Source of the DNA: Haliscomenobacter sp.
GTDB taxonomy: Bacteria > Bacteroidota > Bacteroidia > Chitinophagales > Saprospiraceae
Length of the DNA: 64,000 bases
Direction of reading: 5' to 3'
Assembly: GCA_016707205.1 (NCBI GenBank)
Contig: JADJHZ010000024.1
Location: 1-64,000, forward strand
A program made the translations under genes and the position numbers. This document shows, piece after piece, positions 60,988-64,000 of the stretch (position 1 is the first letter of the stretch; each line of letters starts with the position of its first letter). A model generated the notes under the pieces. That model had not been told where the DNA came from, searched no databases, and saw only the letters and a list, made by a program, of their open reading frames with translations.

Positions 60988-62250
60988 TTATCGGGCTATG
61001 ACAAGACGTTCAAAGAAAGTATTTCCATCCAATTGGAGGACACAGAAATAAGCTCCAGGGGGAAGTTTGCTCAAAGAAGTCTCAGCAGTATAGACTCCAG
61101 GACCATGCTCTTCGTCAATCAAAGTGAAGAGTTTTTCCCCTTTGGAAGAAAAGAATTCTATAAAGACCCTTCCAGTGTTTTGAACCTGGTATTCCACTAC
61201 AAACTGCTGGGGGCTGGGGTTAGGGAAAATGGTATAGGCTGGTTTCAAGGAAGGAGTCTTCATATTAAGCGACAAGGATGACTTTTCATTTGGCAATGGT
61301 CCATATGTCCAGACTCCTTTTGAATGCGTCCCTCCAAAAAGTGTTTTTTGATGCATGGCTAAACGTCGGAAGCCTTCCTTTGGCGCATTTTCGTTGAGAT
61401 ACTTGTCTTTGTATAAAACAGCGTTTTCACCGGTGGCCGCCGTCACTGCTGTACTATCGGGGCCAAAAGCAAGTGCAGAGATATTTTGACTGGTTAGCGC
61501 TCTATTCAGCGTTGCATTTTTGGCCCAGGTTTTGGAATCCGTAGATATGAAAACGCCATCTCCACTACTACCAACCAAAATGGTTTTCCCCAGAGGAAGC
61601 ATTGTTTGAATCATAAACAAAGTTGGCATTGCTATTTGGGACCATTCGGCACTTTTCCTGCTTCCCACATAAATTGCTCCGGATGACCCGGCCAAAATTT
61701 GCTTATCCTGTGCCAAGAGAGAGAAAATAGCTTGATGATGCGCATATGGCCTTGGAAGAGACACTTTTGACCAGCTTTCCCCATCGTCCTCTGATGAATA
61801 CAGACCCTTGCTGGTACCTGCATACAATGTTTTATCCAAAGAAGCTAGGCAAAATACGCTAAGGTTTCCCAACCCTTTGTTCACAACCTCCCAAGTTTCT
61901 CCGTCATCGGGGGATCGAAAAATGCCGCCAAAGAGTGTACCCGCATAAAGAAATTTTCCTTGTCGTTGCAACGCGGTCGGAAACGGGTTTACGACGCTAT
62001 CGCCCCGCTCTATCCAGGTTTGGCCCTCATCGGAGGAATAAAAAAGGCCCAACCCTCCAAAACCGGCCCATAAGGCCTTGTCCTGAGAAGACAAGAATAA
62101 TACCTCATAGCCTGTTGGGCTTTTGGTAGGCTGCCATGCCTCCTGTCCGAAGGCAGATGCATATAAAATGAAAAAAAGCAAGGAGATTGCTGCGTAACGG
62201 CTCGCAGAAAGGAGCGTAAAAAAGCGGTTTGGGGCGGTTTTAAGATACAT
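60988..62250 (-). CDS. Secreted beta-propeller protein (YCF48/BNR-like) with T9SS sorting domain
   Basis: I place the start at 62250 (MYLKTAPNRFFTLLSASRYA, with a hydrophobic helix AISLLFFILYASAFGQ), giving 420 residues. Repeated GLFYSSDEGQTWIERG, GIFRSPDDGETWEVVN and GLYSSEDDGESWSKVS are the Asp-box/BNR-type blades of a sialidase-like propeller. The C-terminus YTIFPNPSPQQFVVEYQVQ, then PPGAYFCVLQLDGNTFFERL is a T9SS type A sorting domain. It is exported to the cell surface. The RHS gene starts 50 bp downstream on the same strand, so the two may share an operon. The role is unknown. Confidence 0.85.
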   Translation of the reverse strand: MYLKTAPNRFFTLLSASRYAAISLLFFILYASAFGQEAWQPTKSPTGYEVLFLSSQDKALWAGFGGLGLFYSSDEGQTWIERGDSVVNPFPTALQRQGKFLYAGTLFGGIFRSPDDGETWEVVNKGLGNLSVFCLASLDKTLYAGTSKGLYSSEDDGESWSKVSLPRPYAHHQAIFSLLAQDKQILAGSSGAIYVGSRKSAEWSQIAMPTLFMIQTMLPLGKTILVGSSGDGVFISTDSKTWAKNATLNRALTSQNISALAFGPDSTAVTAATGENAVLYKDKYLNENAPKEGFRRLAMHQKTLFGGTHSKGVWTYGPLPNEKSSLSLNMKTPSLKPAYTIFPNPSPQQFVVEYQVQNTGRVFIEFFSSKGEKLFTLIDEEHGPGVYTAETSLSKLPPGAYFCVLQLDGNTFFERLVIAR

Positions 62251-62686
62251 TAGAACAGGAATCTTGGGTTCAGAAATAGAATGCCTGAGGCCTTGTAACA
62301 AGGCCTGAAAAAAAACGCACAACATGACCGTACTTTCTTCCGGACGCAGGAACACTTGCCGGAAAAGCAACAGGTTGAACGAGGATTAAGGAACGATGCT
62401 ATCAGATAGGACCTGGGGTACAGGGGTAGTCTGAGAGAGCCGATTTTGGACGGGTGACTAAACTTATTTTGTCAAAAGTAAAAACCTCCTGATAAAATAG
62501 CAATATATATCTCTTTTTCCAAGATTAAATTTTTGTAAACTCGCTAAAAAAAACGCTCCCGCGTATCCGCATTGAGCCGGATGCTGGCAGCCAGGCATAT
62601 CCCCCCCCAATAAAAAGGAGGCAAGCCGGACTACTCCGGCCTGCCCCCCTATCCTACGCAGTATTCAGGTTTCCCTGGAGGAGCGT
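62251..62686. other. Intergenic region with a terminator
   Basis: The 436 bp between the molybdopterin oxidoreductase and the propeller protein hold the terminator at 62612-62648 and an AT-rich tract (62455-62550) probably containing the promoter of the propeller gene. No gene is seen. Confidence 0.6.
62612..62648 (-). terminator. Rho-independent terminator after the molybdopterin oxidoreductase gene
   Basis: GGCAAGCCGGA (62620-62630) pairs with TCCGGCCTGCC (62635-62645), with one mismatch, around CTAC. On the minus strand TTTTT follows (A-run 62612-62616). It lies 39 bp after the stop at 62687. Confidence 0.85.
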
Positions 62687-64000
62687 TTATTCCTCCGGGA
62701 AGTAGAAGGTTTCTTTAGCGGGCCGGAGCGCTCGGGGCATCCACAGCGGCCGGCGCAGGTTATCCGGACCGGGCGCAGGGCGCGTCATCTTCAGCCATTC
62801 TTTATACACTTCGTGGGCCTTGTTGGTGTCCACGAAAATATCGCCGTAATGGTCCTGAGGGCCGGCCTTTTCCAGGCGTACCCGTTGGTGCCAGCAGTGC
62901 ATGCCGCTGATGGGATCGGGGTGAACGGCATGGGTGATGTTTTGGTGCACGCCGCCGTCGGTCCAGAAGATTCGTTTGGAATCCGGGTCCTTGCTGTTGA
63001 ATGGCCCGACGTTTCTGACCGTCCGCATGCGCCACCCGCCGTTTCCGTCGTTTTCGATGCTGACCGTGTTCACTGCCCAGCGGTTGCCCTCGGGGTCCTG
63101 CTGCCGGCGCCAGCGGCCAATATGGTGGGAGCAGGCAATTACGCCGGGTTTCATTCCTTGGGTAACCCATACTTTATCGACAAAGTAGCCGATATCCGTA
63201 TTGACTTTGAGCAGATCGCCGGTCTTTAACCCAAACCTCCCGGCGTCGTCCGGATGCATCCAGATCGGGTTGCGGTTGGAGATTTCCGTCAGCCATTTCG
63301 CGTTTCCGGAACGGGAGTGGATCAGGGTCGGAAGGCGGAAGGTCGGCACCAGCACGTATTCTCCTTTGGATTTGTCCAAATTATCCAGGTGGATATGGCT
63401 CTTGATGTAGGTAGGAATGGCGTATTCCGGCCATTTCCAATCGATCATCGTTTGAGAGAAGAATTCGTTCTTCCGGGAGGGCGTCGGGAACCCCACAAAA
63501 GGCTTTCCATCCAACAGGACGCCGATAGCGCTGCCGTTTTTGGAAATTACCCCGCTTTCCTCATCCACCGTACTGCCTTCCAATTCGGCTGCCGTCAGTT
63601 GTTTTTCATTCTTTAAATAGCTGTGTTTTTCGACCTCAAACGCGCCAAACCGCTTCATATAATCGAGTTCCGTCAGGCCTGCGTTGCGCGCGGCTTCGGG
63701 CAGACCGGCGATATTTTCGAAAATGTACTGGTAGTACTCATCGACGTTGATTTTTTCCCCCGGCCGGTACGGCGACAGGAAGTGCTTGCGGATGCCCAGG
63801 CTGCCATCCGGATCGATGCGCCAGGACAGTTCGATCCAGAACTCGTCTTCTTCCCAAACCTCGCCCGGGTTTGCCTCGTAGGTTAACGCAACCGGTTTTC
63901 CGTTGCGCCGGGCGGCTTCCCGGAGTACGGGCTGGCGGAAAGCGATCCAGATGCCGGAGTGGGTTTCGTAGCTGTTCAAGTCGTGCCGTTCGGAAGCTAG
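62687..64000 (-). CDS. Molybdopterin-dependent oxidoreductase (DMSO reductase family), C-terminal part
   Basis: The frame is open across the window edge, so the true start lies beyond 64000; a TTG-like beginning at 63979 is only internal. The visible ~437 residues are the C-terminal half. SYETHSGIWIAFRQPVLREA, HPDDAGRFGLKTGDLLKVNT and VIACSHHIGRWR are typical of the cofactor-binding end domain (MopB-CT). PSRKNEFFSQ marks the region before it. The branch includes tetrathionate/thiosulfate/polysulfide reductases and the SoeA sulfite dehydrogenase; which one cannot be told from this part. The sulfur island nearby makes a sulfur substrate plausible (inference). Confidence 0.8.
   Translation of the reverse strand, partial: LASERHDLNSYETHSGIWIAFRQPVLREAARRNGKPVALTYEANPGEVWEEDEFWIELSWRIDPDGSLGIRKHFLSPYRPGEKINVDEYYQYIFENIAGLPEAARNAGLTELDYMKRFGAFEVEKHSYLKNEKQLTAAELEGSTVDEESGVISKNGSAIGVLLDGKPFVGFPTPSRKNEFFSQTMIDWKWPEYAIPTYIKSHIHLDNLDKSKGEYVLVPTFRLPTLIHSRSGNAKWLTEISNRNPIWMHPDDAGRFGLKTGDLLKVNTDIGYFVDKVWVTQGMKPGVIACSHHIGRWRRQQDPEGNRWAVNTVSIENDGNGGWRMRTVRNVGPFNSKDPDSKRIFWTDGGVHQNITHAVHPDPISGMHCWHQRVRLEKAGPQDHYGDIFVDTNKAHEVYKEWLKMTRPAPGPDNLRRPLWMPRALRPAKETFYFPEE

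Overview
The window reads as chromosomal DNA of a Bacteroidota member, most likely a Saprospiria-type environmental bacterium (inference). The grounds are secreted proteins ending in type IX secretion (T9SS) sorting tails, TAnnTTTG-type promoter boxes, SprB/PKD-like Ig repeat proteins, and Bacteroidota-style RHS proteins. No rRNA, tRNA or CRISPR array was recognised.

Region 1 (1-22.8 kb, all minus strand) is a surface/secretion region. In transcription order it holds a giant Ig-like repeat protein (22756 to 10307), a zincin metalloprotease (10226-8051), two paralogous signal-peptide proteins of solenoid type (8054-7123, 7064-6132), a fibronectin III protein, a short T9SS-tail protein, a second metalloprotease (3151-1592) and a third solenoid-like paralog (1598-613). 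Each protease stop overlaps the start of a solenoid gene, which looks like a toxin/immunity layout. A 0.4-kb segment of this region is duplicated at the left edge. Most genes here carry frameshifts, and the giant gene carries at least twelve plus an in-frame TAG, whereas almost every gene from 23 to 46 kb is intact.

Region 2 (23-30.5 kb) is housekeeping-like: an XRE regulator behind a strong inverted repeat, an extended SDR, a small cytochrome c, a prohibitin, a geranylgeranyl-reductase-like flavoprotein, an AstE/AspA-type deacylase and a porin.

Region 3 (30.5-46.2 kb) is a sulfur island. It holds two YeeE/YedE-type transporter halves with a thioredoxin, a cysteine dioxygenase fused to a methyltransferase, two persulfide-dioxygenase/rhodanese fusions, two single rhodaneses, a SulP permease and a heme-binding DUF3365 protein. 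Five sulfur promoters carry a Crp-like palindrome, roughly AGTGA-N6-TCACA, which suggests one regulon. The partial molybdopterin oxidoreductase at the right edge may belong to the same physiology.

Region 4 (46.5-60.9 kb) is an RHS polymorphic-toxin locus. One full-length rhs gene (60937-54768, with a one-base homopolymer frameshift) is followed by its candidate immunity gene. After it come two promoterless orphan core-plus-toxin modules, each with its own candidate immunity gene, and two short core scraps. A PD-(D/E)XK (Rpn-type) nuclease gene sits inside the array. This is the layout expected for recombinational swapping of toxin tips. A T9SS-secreted beta-propeller protein lies directly upstream.
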